Assembly: GCA_009787135.1 (NCBI GenBank) | Contig: WRGP01000146.1 | Location: 1-7,201, forward strand | DNA length: 7,201 nt | DNA from: Bacillota bacterium | GTDB lineage: Bacteria; Bacillota; Clostridia; Christensenellales; Aristaeellaceae | Direction: 5' to 3' | Shown here: positions 1-7,145 of the stretch, one piece after another | Position numbering within the stretch: the stretch's first letter is position 1 | How the letters are laid out: the number at the start of each line of letters is the position of its first letter | Notes under the pieces: generated by a model | The model's input: only the letters and a program-made list of their open reading frames with translations | Told to the model about the DNA's origin: nothing | Database searches by the model: none | Made by a program: the position numbers and the translations under genes

Positions 1-993
1 ATCCAGCGAGCCGGACGTGCAGGCGGAACCGCTGGACGCCGCGATGCCCGCCAGATCCAGGCTGAGCAGCAGCGCCTCCCCCTCAATGTACCGCACCGCC
101 ACGTTGACGTTGTTGGGCAGGCGCCGGCTTCGGTGCCCATTGAGGCGCACGTCGGGAATCCTCTCCAGGATGCCGTCGATAAGCCTGTCCCGCAGCTTCG
201 TCAGCCGCGCCGCCTTTTCGTCCATGTGTTCCATGGCCAGCGCCACGGCCTGGCCAAAGCCAACGATGCCGGGCACGTTCTCCGTGCCGCCCCGGCGCGA
301 GCGCTCCTGTGCGCCGCCATGCTGGTACACGTCCACACGGACGCCTTTTTTCACATACAGCGCGCCGACGCCCTTGGGGCCGTAGAGCTTGTGGCTGGAT
401 ATCGAAAGCGCGTCAATGCCCATCGCCCGCACGTGAATCGGCACCGCGCCGGCGGCCTGCACGGCGTCCGTATGAAATACCGCGCCATGTCTGTGCGCGA
501 TCTCCGCCAGCTCTTTCACCGGCTGTATCGTTCCAATCTCGTTGTTGGCAAACATGATGGAGACCAGCGTCGTCTCCGGCGTTATGGCCCGTTCAAGGTC
601 CTCGGGCCTTACCAGCCCCTCCTCGTTCACGGGCAGATAGGTCACCGTAAAACCCTGCTTTTCAAGCCATTCGCACGGGCACAGCACCGCGTGATGCTCA
701 ATGGCGGAGGTGATAATGTGCTTGCCTTTTTTCACGTTCGCCAGGGCAAAGCCCTTGACGGCCCAGTTATCCGCCTCCGTGCCTCCGCTCGTAAAGGTGA
801 TCTCGCCCTTCTCCGCGCCGATGGCCGCCGCCACCCGCTCTCGGGCGAGCTCTATCGCCTTTTTCGCGTCGCGGCCAAAGATGTGAATGCTTGACGGATT
901 GCCGTACGCCTCGGAAAAATACGGCAGCATCGCCTGCAAAACTTCGTCCTTGACGCGAGTCGTCGCCGCGTTGTCCATATAGATACGGTTCAC
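1..993 (-). CDS. nifS: Cysteine desulfurase, NifS/IscS type (3' end cut by window edge)
   Basis: PLP-dependent enzyme that takes sulfur from L-cysteine, giving alanine and an enzyme persulfide used for Fe-S cluster assembly and tRNA thiolation in the cytoplasm. I read 331 codons before the window edge; the family is usually about 380-400 residues, so only the C-terminal tail is missing. Visible marks are the N-terminal YMDNAATT (5-12), TSGGTEADN (68-76), the cofactor-stacking His in IEHHAV (98-103), the PLP lysine K202 in SISSHKLYGPKG, RGGTEN (234-239) and the catalytic C325 in SSGSACTSG, the group I (IscS/NifS) active-site loop. I chose the GTG start at 993 because AGGAGG (1004-1009) lies 10 bases upstream and the GTG overlaps the stop of the preceding regulator gene as GTGA, implying translational coupling. 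An ATG five codons later (978) is possible but lacks its own ribosome binding site. nifS versus iscS cannot be decided from sequence; no nitrogenase genes are visible, so a general Fe-S role is more likely. Confidence 0.96.
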   Translation of the reverse strand, partial: MNRIYMDNAATTRVKDEVLQAMLPYFSEAYGNPSSIHIFGRDAKKAIELARERVAAAIGAEKGEITFTSGGTEADNWAVKGFALANVKKGKHIITSAIEHHAVLCPCEWLEKQGFTVTYLPVNEEGLVRPEDLERAITPETTLVSIMFANNEIGTIQPVKELAEIAHRHGAVFHTDAVQAAGAVPIHVRAMGIDALSISSHKLYGPKGVGALYVKKGVRVDVYQHGGAQERSRRGGTENVPGIVGFGQAVALAMEHMDEKAARLTKLRDRLIDGILERIPDVRLNGHRSRRLPNNVNVAVRYIEGEALLLSLDLAGIAASSGSACTSGSLD

Positions 994-1424
994 TTTATCT
1001 TTTCCTCCTGATCCAACATGCGCTGGTCGGTCAGCATGTCCGTAAGTGTCACGGAATCAATGACTTTGTTGATACAATCCGTCAGCCGCTCCCACACGAG
1101 ACGGGACGGGCACTGCCCGCTGCGCACGCACGCGTCCGCGTCCCCAATGCAGTCCGCCATCAGCACCGGCCCTTCCAGCAGGCGAAGCAGCTCGCCAATC
1201 GTAATCTCTGACGTGGGCCGCGAGAGCATATAGCCGCCCTGCGCCCCGCGCACGCTATCGACGAATCCTTCTCGCCTGAGCACGCCGATGATCTGCTCCA
1301 GATACTGCTCCGGAATGAGTTGCCGCTCCGCGATGGCGCGGATGGTTTGCGGCCCGTTGCCGACGTTTTGCGCCAAGTCAAACATCGCGTGGATGCCGTA
1401 ACGGCAGCGGGTGGACAGCTTCAT
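990..1424 (-). CDS. iscR: Rrf2-family transcriptional regulator, IscR-like
   Basis: DNA-binding regulator that in IscR relatives senses Fe-S cluster status and controls cluster-assembly genes. The 144-residue product starts with the family signature MKLSTRCRYG, has a winged helix over about residues 1-66 (recognition region PEQYLEQIIGVLRREG, wing SVRGAQGGY), then a dimerisation helix. Three cysteines, C92, C99 and C105, lie where IscR has its [2Fe-2S] ligands (C92/C98/C104 in E. coli), but the first gap is C-x6-C instead of C-x5-C. Glu43 in YLEQ is also conserved. The reading frame extends upstream to an ATG at 1460, but I start at 1424 because GGAGGT (1431-1436) sits 6 bases before it and the protein then begins at the family consensus. 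Its TGA overlaps the GTG of the desulfurase gene. A promoter and an inverted-repeat operator lie just upstream, so autoregulation is likely. The family call is firm; the IscR function is inferred from the cysteines and the neighbour. Confidence 0.93.
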   Translation of the reverse strand: MKLSTRCRYGIHAMFDLAQNVGNGPQTIRAIAERQLIPEQYLEQIIGVLRREGFVDSVRGAQGGYMLSRPTSEITIGELLRLLEGPVLMADCIGDADACVRSGQCPSRLVWERLTDCINKVIDSVTLTDMLTDQRMLDQEEKIK

Positions 1425-1465
1425 GGCTTCACCTCCGGCGGAACGCCGTTTGATCGTCATTCAAT

Positions 1466-1484
1466 CCCGAGTAAATTTCTCGGG
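1466..1484 (-). promoter_or_regulatory. Inverted-repeat operator at the iscR start site
   Basis: A perfect inverted repeat with 6-bp arms: CCCGAG, a 7-base AT-only centre, then CTCGGG. It begins 4 bases downstream of the -10 box (1489-1494), so it covers the expected transcription start. GC arms around an AT-rich core fit the dimeric operators bound by Rrf2 proteins, and the position would let the regulator block its own promoter. Binding is inferred; the symmetry and location are seen directly. Confidence 0.7.
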
Positions 1485-1488
1485 TATG

Positions 1489-1517
1489 ATGCTAGCACGG
1501 AAAGCGCCCTCTGTCAA
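1489..1517 (-). promoter_or_regulatory. Sigma-A-type promoter of the iscR-nifS operon
   Basis: On the minus strand, TTGACA (1512-1517) is followed by a 17-base spacer and TAGCAT (1489-1494), with TGC directly before the -10 as in an extended -10 element. Transcription should start near 1482, giving a leader of about 58 bases before the regulator start codon. Confidence 0.8.
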
Positions 1518-1602
1518 GTGGGGGCGCGACTATTTTTGACAAATTAACTCAGGATTATGCGATTGAGGGCAAAAGGACTGGACGTATCTGCGGCTTTATA
1601 CG

Positions 1603-1620
1603 AAAAAAGACTAAAAGTCT
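1603..1620 (-). terminator. Possible weak terminator after the leucine-rich protein gene
   Basis: Reading the minus strand, a 5-bp stem (AGACT/AGTCT, 3-base loop, 1608-1620) is followed by five T residues. It lies about 57 bases after the stop of the gene ending at 1677 and before the iscR promoter, where a terminator would be expected. The stem is short and AT-rich, so its strength is doubtful. Confidence 0.35.
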
Positions 1621-1626
1621 ATTCTT

Positions 1627-1668
1627 GTTTGGAGCGAATACAGGATTCGCCCCCCCCAACGGATTTTG
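1627..1668. repeat. Degenerate copy of the block also found at 3991-4036
   Basis: GTTTGGAGCGAAT at 1627-1639 is identical to 3991-4003. Beyond it the two copies still look alike: a C-rich stretch (C8 at 1650-1657 here; CCCTCTCCC there) followed by a GATTTTG-containing segment. The second copy ends the transposase remnant at 3785-4036, so this may be a scrap of the same element. It lies between the leucine-rich protein gene and the iscR promoter and interrupts neither. Confidence 0.4.
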
Positions 1669-1676
1669 GAGCAAGG

Positions 1677-2177
1677 TTACTCATTGATAAAGGTATACGG
1701 AATGCCGTTTTCCCTGGCGTACTCCGCCGCATAGCTTCCTTGGGAAACCGTGAGGGTGAGGTTGGGGCCCGCGGAGAACGCACCCTCGCCGATGAACATG
1801 ATCGTATCTGGCAGCGTCACGCTCGTCAGGCCGCTGCAAGCAGAGAACGCACTGTCGCCGATGGACGTAAGCCCATCCGGCAGCGTCACGCTCGTCAGGC
1901 CGCTGCCAGGAGAGAACGCACCCTCGTCGATTTTCTTTACTACATGGTCATCCAATTGGTCCGGAACAACCAATACATCAGCGGAACCAGCATATTTGAC
2001 AATGGTTGCGTTTCCCTCCGCCACCGTGTACTGGAAATCACCGCTGGTGAAAATTTCATTTTCGGCGATCCCTTCCTCGGCACTGGCCACCGCCGCGCTG
2101 GCCGTCAGCCCCGCCGCCAGGCAAATGACCAGCAAAGCCACCAAACCCCAGAAGTATCCATGCCTTTTGATCTTCAT
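1677..2177 (-). CDS. Small secreted BspA-type leucine-rich repeat protein
   Basis: The 166-residue product has an N-terminal signal peptide: basic KIKRH, a hydrophobic stretch over about residues 8-30, and a likely cleavage after ASA at residue 33. A linker domain (about 44-84: GDFQYTV, a VVPDQLDDHVV segment, then KKIDEGAF) resembles the lead-in of BspA/LRR_5 proteins. It is followed by two complete 23-residue repeats (87-109 and 110-132, each with SGLTSVTLPD), a partial third (133 on) and the common terminal cap AAEYARENGIPYTF. Proteins of this family are often surface or secreted binding modules and are usually much longer; this one has no visible cell-wall anchor, membrane segment or catalytic domain. 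The ATG at 2177 is preceded by AAGGAGG (2187-2193) at 9 bases. A lipoprotein reading is unlikely because the residues before C19 (LVI) do not form a lipobox. The ligand and role are unknown. Confidence 0.88.
   Translation of the reverse strand: MKIKRHGYFWGLVALLVICLAAGLTASAAVASAEEGIAENEIFTSGDFQYTVAEGNATIVKYAGSADVLVVPDQLDDHVVKKIDEGAFSPGSGLTSVTLPDGLTSIGDSAFSACSGLTSVTLPDTIMFIGEGAFSAGPNLTLTVSQGSYAAEYARENGIPYTFINE
1782..1919 (-). repeat. Two tandem 69-bp units coding the 23-residue leucine-rich repeats
   Basis: The units correspond to residues 87-109 and 110-132 of the leucine-rich protein. A 28-base core is identical in both (1810-1837 and 1879-1906), exactly 69 bases apart. The identity at DNA level points to recent duplication or conversion, and such units can expand or contract by recombination. 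A diverged third unit follows at lower coordinates. Confidence 0.85.
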
Positions 2178-2358
2178 GCGCAGAACCCTCCTTCCTTTGG
2201 CCAGACGTGTTCCGTAGCGCTGATTTTACGCAGCACCCAGGGGCAGACCTTCACCCGCGTTACCCTAGAACGTTGTGCCGGCCATCTCGCCATTGCGAGT
2301 GTGAGCGCTGGTAATGGGCGAAAAGTACTTACTTTCCCTCCACCGCATGAACCGCAGT

Positions 2359-3612
<1,254 letters not shown>

Positions 3613-3642
3613 TTGCGTTCCTCCTTTATCGTCATGGGAAAG

Positions 3643-3671
3643 AGTATACGGCAAACGAGGGGCAGGGTCAA
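3643..3671 (-). promoter_or_regulatory. Sigma-A-type promoter of glyA
   Basis: On the minus strand TTGACC (3666-3671), a 17-base spacer and TATACT (3643-3648) form a near-consensus promoter. The predicted start near 3636 leaves a leader of only about 24 bases, too short for a riboswitch, so any control should act at the promoter. Confidence 0.85.
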
Positions 3672-3695
3672 GACTTCGCGCATTGCGGAGCAGGG

Positions 3696-3719
3696 CGATT
3701 TTGTTCACGATTTTGTTCA
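3696..3719. repeat. Exact tandem 12-bp repeat upstream of the glyA promoter
   Basis: CGATTTTGTTCA occurs twice back to back (3696-3707 and 3708-3719); read on the glyA strand it is TGAACAAAATCG twice. It lies 25-48 bases upstream of the glyA -35 box, a position suited to an activator on one DNA face at roughly one helical turn spacing. No known motif is recognised; a plain duplication is possible. Confidence 0.6.
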
Positions 3720-3784
3720 AAAGATATATCTATAGAATAATTATGAAAATCGGAAAGGGGAAATAGAAGTCGAAGAAAGGATGA

Positions 3785-4036
3785 ATGCGTAAGAGGAAAA
3801 AAGAGTTAACCCTGAAACGGTTGGTAGCGCTGCGCAAGCAAATCCCAGACGAGCGCAGGCAGAGCGGAAACTGTAGGCACCGCCTGTCGGATGTGGTGGT
3901 GATATGCCTATTGGGTACGTTGATCTGTGGACGGCATGGTTCAAACAACGTCGCTATAAATCTTAAATCCGATTTTTTCATTCATGTTTGGTTTGGAGCG
4001 AATTTTAATGTTCCCTCTCCCTTGAATCGATTTTGA
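3785..4036 (+). pseudogene. Remnant of an ISAs1-type DDE transposase (N-terminal part)
   Basis: An 83-codon frame whose residues 10-52 read like the DDE_Tnp_1-associated N-terminal domain of ISAs1/H-repeat transposases. The pattern is leucine-rich start, IPDERRQSG (20-28), H32, then LSDVVVICLLGTLICG (34-49); the family pattern is VPDPR..G..HPL followed by a hydrophobic helix ending in G. A full transposase is roughly 350-400 residues with a DDE catalytic core; none of that core is present in this frame or the surrounding sequence. The tail after residue 57 (DFFIHVWFGANF) does not continue the domain. It could be the C-terminus of the same protein joined by an internal deletion, but I cannot confirm this. 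A GAAAGG precedes the ATG by only a few bases. Terminal inverted repeats and a target duplication were not found. It is presumably non-functional; expression as a small protein is unlikely. Confidence 0.6.
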
Positions 4037-4120
4037 ACCCTCTTTTAAAGATTATCCTGGGTTTTAACGATTCCTTTTCCGCGACGGCGATAATAGCCAC
4101 CAAACCCAAACCTATTATGC
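4037..4120. other. Non-coding, no feature recognised
   Basis: Together with 3721-3784 this is the part of the 3613-4169 gap outside the transposase remnant and the tRNA promoter. I see no credible gene, RNA or terminator here, only a loose TGGGTTT/AAACCCA inverted pair with a spacer too long to count as a hairpin. Confidence 0.5.
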
Positions 4121-4149
4121 TTGACAGAAAAGTGATTCATGCGTATACT
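4121..4149 (+). promoter_or_regulatory. Promoter of the tRNA-Leu gene
   Basis: TTGACA (4121-4126), a 17-base spacer and TATACT (4144-4149) make an almost perfect sigma-A promoter. The predicted start near 4156 lies about 14 bases before the mature tRNA 5' end, leaving a short 5' leader for RNase P. Confidence 0.88.
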
Positions 4150-4169
4150 ATAAACATCACTTGGTGCTT

Positions 4170-4252
4170 GCGGTTGTGGCGGAATAGGCATACGCGCACG
4201 TTTGAGGGGCGTGTCCGAGAGGGTACGGGTTCAAGTCCCGTCAACCGCACCA
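4170..4252 (+). tRNA. tRNA-Leu (anticodon GAG)
   Basis: An 83-base tRNA including an encoded CCA end, folding as a class II tRNA. Acceptor GCGGTTG (4170-4176) pairs with CAACCGC (4242-4248). The D stem is GCG/CGC (4179-4181 with 4193-4195), with GG in the loop. The anticodon stem CACGT/GCGTG (4197-4201 with 4209-4213) includes one T-G pair and its loop is TTGAGGG. The T stem ACGGG/CCCGT surrounds loop TTCAAGT, A4249 is the discriminator and CCA is 4250-4252. The anticodon GAG (4204-4206) reads leucine codons CUC and CUU. The variable arm is 11 bases with a small 3-bp stem, short for a leucine tRNA but of the expected extra-arm type. It appears as a single-gene unit with its own promoter. Confidence 0.96.
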
Positions 4253-4274
4253 GAGCAAAGGACGAACTTTGATA

Positions 4275-4309
4275 TCATGAAGCCCGCCTAATGTAGGCGG
4301 GCTTCATGA
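4275..4309 (+). terminator. Perfect 16-bp hairpin after tRNA-Leu, probable terminator
   Basis: TCATGAAGCCCGCCTA (4275-4290) pairs exactly with 4294-4309 around a 3-base loop. The GC-rich inner stem AAGCCCGCC/GGCGGGCTT looks like an intrinsic terminator placed 22 bases after the tRNA. However, no T-tract follows: the bases after the stem on the plus strand are a run of A, and no T-run follows on the minus strand either. It may terminate weakly, using the CTT of its own stem, or work as an mRNA-stabilising or processing hairpin upstream of the acetyltransferase gene. Confidence 0.6.
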
Positions 4310-4345
4310 AAAAAAGGAATCTCTATTTGCGGGAGGGAATGAAGA

Positions 4346-4906
4346 ATGCTAATAAGGCTTGCCACTCCAGATGACGCAAAAGAATTATCTGAAATTTATG
4401 CTTATTACGTTGAAAATTTCTCTTATTCGTTCGAATATGAAGCGCCATCTATTGAAGATTTTTCAAAAAGAATTGCAGACACCCTAAAATTTTTTCCGTT
4501 TTTTGTATGCGAGGAAAACCATGAAATATTAGGCTTTGTTTATGCGCATAAATATAGAGAGCGTAAAGCCTATCAATGGGTTTGTGAAACAAGTATTTAT
4601 GTAAAACACGGTCTCATCCAAAAAGGTATCGGCACTGCCTTATATCAAAAACTTCTGCCAGCATTAAAGCAACAAGGACTCATGAAGGCGTTCGCCATTT
4701 TGAGCTGTCCGAACGAAGGCAGTGAAATATTTCATAAAAAAATGGGGTTTACTTATTTTGCCACCCTTCCGGATATGGGATATAAGTTTGATTGCTGGCA
4801 TGACATAAAATATTTTGTTCTTTATTTAAATGCTATGACTGACAATATGAATGAACCGATTGCCTATTTTGATGTAAATAAAAAACAAGTAAAAACGGTT
4901 TTGTGA
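4346..4906 (+). CDS. GNAT N-acetyltransferase, phosphinothricin acetyltransferase-like
   Basis: Predicted cytoplasmic enzyme that moves an acetyl group from acetyl-CoA to an amine. The 186 residues cover one GNAT domain (about 1-162). Features shared with Bar/Pat-type enzymes are IRLATPDDA (3-11), YQWVCETSIYV (76-86) with E81 at the place of the active-site glutamate, a CoA-binding turn QKGIG (92-96), FHKKMGF (129-135) and GYKFDCWHD (145-153). The substrate may be a phosphinothricin- or methionine-sulfoximine-like amino acid, but homologues act on varied or unknown amines, so resistance is not implied. The last 20 or so residues are a hydrophilic tail beyond the usual domain end. GGGAGG (4331-4336) precedes the ATG by 9 bases. 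The gene is far richer in A/T (25% G/C at 4381-4440) than its neighbours and sits directly behind a tRNA, both signs of acquisition. No clear promoter of its own is seen. Confidence 0.9.
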   Translation: MLIRLATPDDAKELSEIYAYYVENFSYSFEYEAPSIEDFSKRIADTLKFFPFFVCEENHEILGFVYAHKYRERKAYQWVCETSIYVKHGLIQKGIGTALYQKLLPALKQQGLMKAFAILSCPNEGSEIFHKKMGFTYFATLPDMGYKFDCWHDIKYFVLYLNAMTDNMNEPIAYFDVNKKQVKTVL

Positions 4907-5007
4907 TAGGGGCGTTCCCTTTGTCTTTGTATAATGGCTTTTTGCGCGAAACAAACCAGCGGTTGGTATCCCTGCTGTGAGCATGCCGAAAGCAACTTCG
5001 CCTGTCC

Positions 5008-5037
5008 TTGACGCGCGCCGCCATGGCGGTGTATAAA
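5008..5037 (+). promoter_or_regulatory. Promoter of the S9 peptidase gene with a palindromic spacer
   Basis: TTGACG (5008-5013), an 18-base spacer and TATAAA (5032-5037). The spacer carries a perfect 12-bp palindrome, CCGCCATGGCGG (5018-5029), placed where a bound regulator would block RNA polymerase. Transcription should start near 5044, about 30 bases before the start codon. The promoter call is fairly firm; the operator role is inferred. Confidence 0.7.
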
Positions 5038-5074
5038 TACATATTATCGATAGCACGCCGGAGGAGGCAAGACC

Positions 5075-7078
5075 ATGAAGGAGAAAATCGGGCTGGATTT
5101 TTTCGCGCGGCTCCTATATCCATCCCATTTGAAGGCGCGGGGCGAGGCGCTGTATTTTCTGATCAAGCGCGCGGATATGGATGAAAACAAGTACAAAAGC
5201 GACCTGTACGTCTTGGAGGGCGGGCAGGTGCGGCAGCTAACGGCCAGCGGGGATGTACAGGCGTATGATCTCCTTACGGAGGGCATTGTGTTTGCAGCGC
5301 CGCGTACGGAGAAGGACAGGGAAAAGGCAAAAGCCGGGGAACCTCTGACCGTGTTCCAGCTTTTGCCGTATGACGGCGGTGAGGCGCGGGAAAGCCTCCG
5401 CCTTCCGCACCGGGTGGAGCAGGCCGAATGGCTGCCGGACGGCGGGCTGCTTTTCCGCGCGGAGCTGGATCATGCCTTGGCCCGCTTGATGGAAGCGAAG
5501 GGCGGGGACATGGAGAAGGCGCTGAAGGCAATGAAGGAGGAGCGTGAAGCGCTCGCCGTCATAGAAGAGCTACCGTTCTGGTTCAACGGGCAGGGGATTA
5601 TAAATGGGAAGCGCACCGCACTCTACCACTATGACGGCAAGGAGGTTCGGCTGCTCTCCGATCCCTTCGCTCAGGTGGATGAACTAAGGCTCAACGAGGC
5701 GCGGACAAAGGCGCTTTTTACAACGCGGCGCTATGAGGATGTGGCGCCGGTATCAAACCAGCTGGTTCAGCTTGATATCGCCTCAGGCGAGATCAAGCCG
5801 GCCGCCTTTTTTCCGGATGGCGTTGTGGAGGGATACGCCTGTATGGAGGATGGGCAGGCGCTGGCGCTCCATGTCGCGCTGGACGCCCCGCATGGCCTCT
5901 CCGCCGCGTATCCGTCGCTGTATCGAATTGATCTTGCCACGGGTGTGACCACGCTGCTGGACGATAGCGGAAGATATACCTATGATGGAAGCGTCGGGTC
6001 GGACGTGAAGCTGGGGAACGTGGATCATGGCCTTACGGTAACGGGCGGCACGCTTAGCTTCCTTGCCACTGTCTATGGGGACTGTCATATAATCCAGTAT
6101 GACCTGGCGACAGGCGCCTTCGCGCAGGTTACGACGCGGAAGGGCATGGTGCAGGAGTATATCCCCTATCGGGGCGGCTACGCAATGTGCGCGATGCGCG
6201 GCGATATGCCGGGCGAAATATACCGCTTGGACGCCGGGGGGGAAGAAACCCGGATGACCGACCTGAACGGCAGCCTGATGGCCGGCCATACGGTGGTAAC
6301 GCCTGTGGAAATGAGCGTAAGAAATGAAGAAGGCACGGAGATTTTCGGCTGGGTGATGCCGCCCGCGGGCTATACGCCGGGGCAAAGGGCGCCCGCGATT
6401 TTGAACATACACGGCGGGCCGAAAACCGTCTATGGTTCGGTTCTGTTTCATGAGATGCAGTATTGGTGCGGCCAAGGGTATGCGGTCCTTTTCTGCAACC
6501 CGACCGGCAGTGACGGACGGGGCGAAGCGTTTGCGGATATTCGCGGGAAGTACGGAACCATTGATTACACGGATATCATGCGTTTTGTGGAGGAGGCGGT
6601 GCGGCGCTTTGACTTTATCGACGGAACGCGCATGGGCGTTACAGGTGGGTCCTACGGCGGCTTTATGACGAACTGGATCGTCGGCCATACGGATTTTTTC
6701 AAGGCCGCCGTGTCGCAGCGCTCAATCGCCAATTGGCTGAGCGTTTTTACCATGAGCGATATTGGGTATACATTTGACAAAGATCAGATGCTGGGCACGC
6801 CTTGGGACAATGCGGAGGAACACTGGCGCGCCTCGCCGCTTCGCTACGCGGACAAGGTGAAAACCCCGACGCTGTTTATCCACAGCGAGGAGGATTACCG
6901 CTGCAACATGTGCGAGGGCATCCAGATGTACTACGCGCTAAAGTGGCATGGGGTCAAGACGCGGCTATGCCTGTTCAAAGGCGAAAACCATGAGCTGTCA
7001 CGCTCCGGCAAGCCAAAGAACCGCATCCGCCGGCTGGATGAGATCACACGGTGGATGGATCAACATCTGAAACGATGA
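5075..7078 (+). CDS. S9-family serine peptidase (prolyl oligopeptidase/acylaminoacyl-peptidase type)
   Basis: Predicted cytoplasmic peptidase that hydrolyses short peptides, often after proline or from blocked N-termini; the exact specificity cannot be read from sequence. The 667 residues are close to the usual length of S9C enzymes such as B. subtilis YuxL. No signal peptide or membrane segment is seen. Residues 1 to about 400 form the expected beta-propeller with repeated strand motifs (for example LYVLEGGQVRQLT near the start), including a charged helical insertion (about 130-165). The C-terminal alpha/beta-hydrolase domain holds HGGP (446-449) by the oxyanion hole, nucleophile S526 in GGSYGG, D607 in SEEDYRC and H639 in GENHE, so the catalytic triad is complete. 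GGAGGAGG (5060-5067) lies 7 bases before the ATG, making the start secure. It has its own promoter, and another promoter follows its stop closely, so it seems monocistronic. Confidence 0.95.
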   Translation: MKEKIGLDFFARLLYPSHLKARGEALYFLIKRADMDENKYKSDLYVLEGGQVRQLTASGDVQAYDLLTEGIVFAAPRTEKDREKAKAGEPLTVFQLLPYDGGEARESLRLPHRVEQAEWLPDGGLLFRAELDHALARLMEAKGGDMEKALKAMKEEREALAVIEELPFWFNGQGIINGKRTALYHYDGKEVRLLSDPFAQVDELRLNEARTKALFTTRRYEDVAPVSNQLVQLDIASGEIKPAAFFPDGVVEGYACMEDGQALALHVALDAPHGLSAAYPSLYRIDLATGVTTLLDDSGRYTYDGSVGSDVKLGNVDHGLTVTGGTLSFLATVYGDCHIIQYDLATGAFAQVTTRKGMVQEYIPYRGGYAMCAMRGDMPGEIYRLDAGGEETRMTDLNGSLMAGHTVVTPVEMSVRNEEGTEIFGWVMPPAGYTPGQRAPAILNIHGGPKTVYGSVLFHEMQYWCGQGYAVLFCNPTGSDGRGEAFADIRGKYGTIDYTDIMRFVEEAVRRFDFIDGTRMGVTGGSYGGFMTNWIVGHTDFFKAAVSQRSIANWLSVFTMSDIGYTFDKDQMLGTPWDNAEEHWRASPLRYADKVKTPTLFIHSEEDYRCNMCEGIQMYYALKWHGVKTRLCLFKGENHELSRSGKPKNRIRRLDEITRWMDQHLKR

Positions 7079-7081
7079 GTA

Positions 7082-7111
7082 TGGACATATTGCCTGCTCA
7101 CCTGATATAAT
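7082..7111 (+). promoter_or_regulatory. Promoter of the gene starting at 7146
   Basis: TGGACA (7082-7087), an 18-base spacer and a perfect TATAAT (7106-7111), beginning 4 bases after the peptidase stop codon. It would start transcription near 7118, giving a leader of about 28 bases. Confidence 0.65.
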
Positions 7112-7145
7112 GAAAGAAAATTTGTCGAATCCCGGGAGGTTTTCT

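Noticed and set aside
1536..1562. TTGACA on the plus strand as a promoter toward the leucine-rich gene region
   Set aside because: No acceptable -10 box at proper spacing and no plus-strand gene downstream.
1650..1657. C8 homopolymer, considered as a phase-variation tract
   Set aside because: It lies beyond the stop codon of the leucine-rich protein gene and before the iscR promoter, so slippage would not shift any frame or promoter spacing that I can identify.
2316..2338. Imperfect hairpin (GGG/CCC plus AAAGT/ACTTT) considered as the glyA terminator
   Set aside because: The stem has a 3-base bulge and no T-run follows on the minus strand; nothing else in 2178-2358 looks like a terminator.
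4226..4252. tRNA-Leu 3' end as an integration attachment site
   Set aside because: No second copy of the tRNA 3' end occurs in the window and no integrase gene is visible.
4930..4935. TATAAT shortly after the acetyltransferase gene
   Set aside because: No -35 element at 16-18 bases, and the better-spaced promoter at 5008-5037 explains transcription of the peptidase.
5783..6688. 301-codon minus-strand frame
   Set aside because: Antisense shadow of the peptidase gene, whose catalytic triad, promoter and ribosome binding site are all clear.
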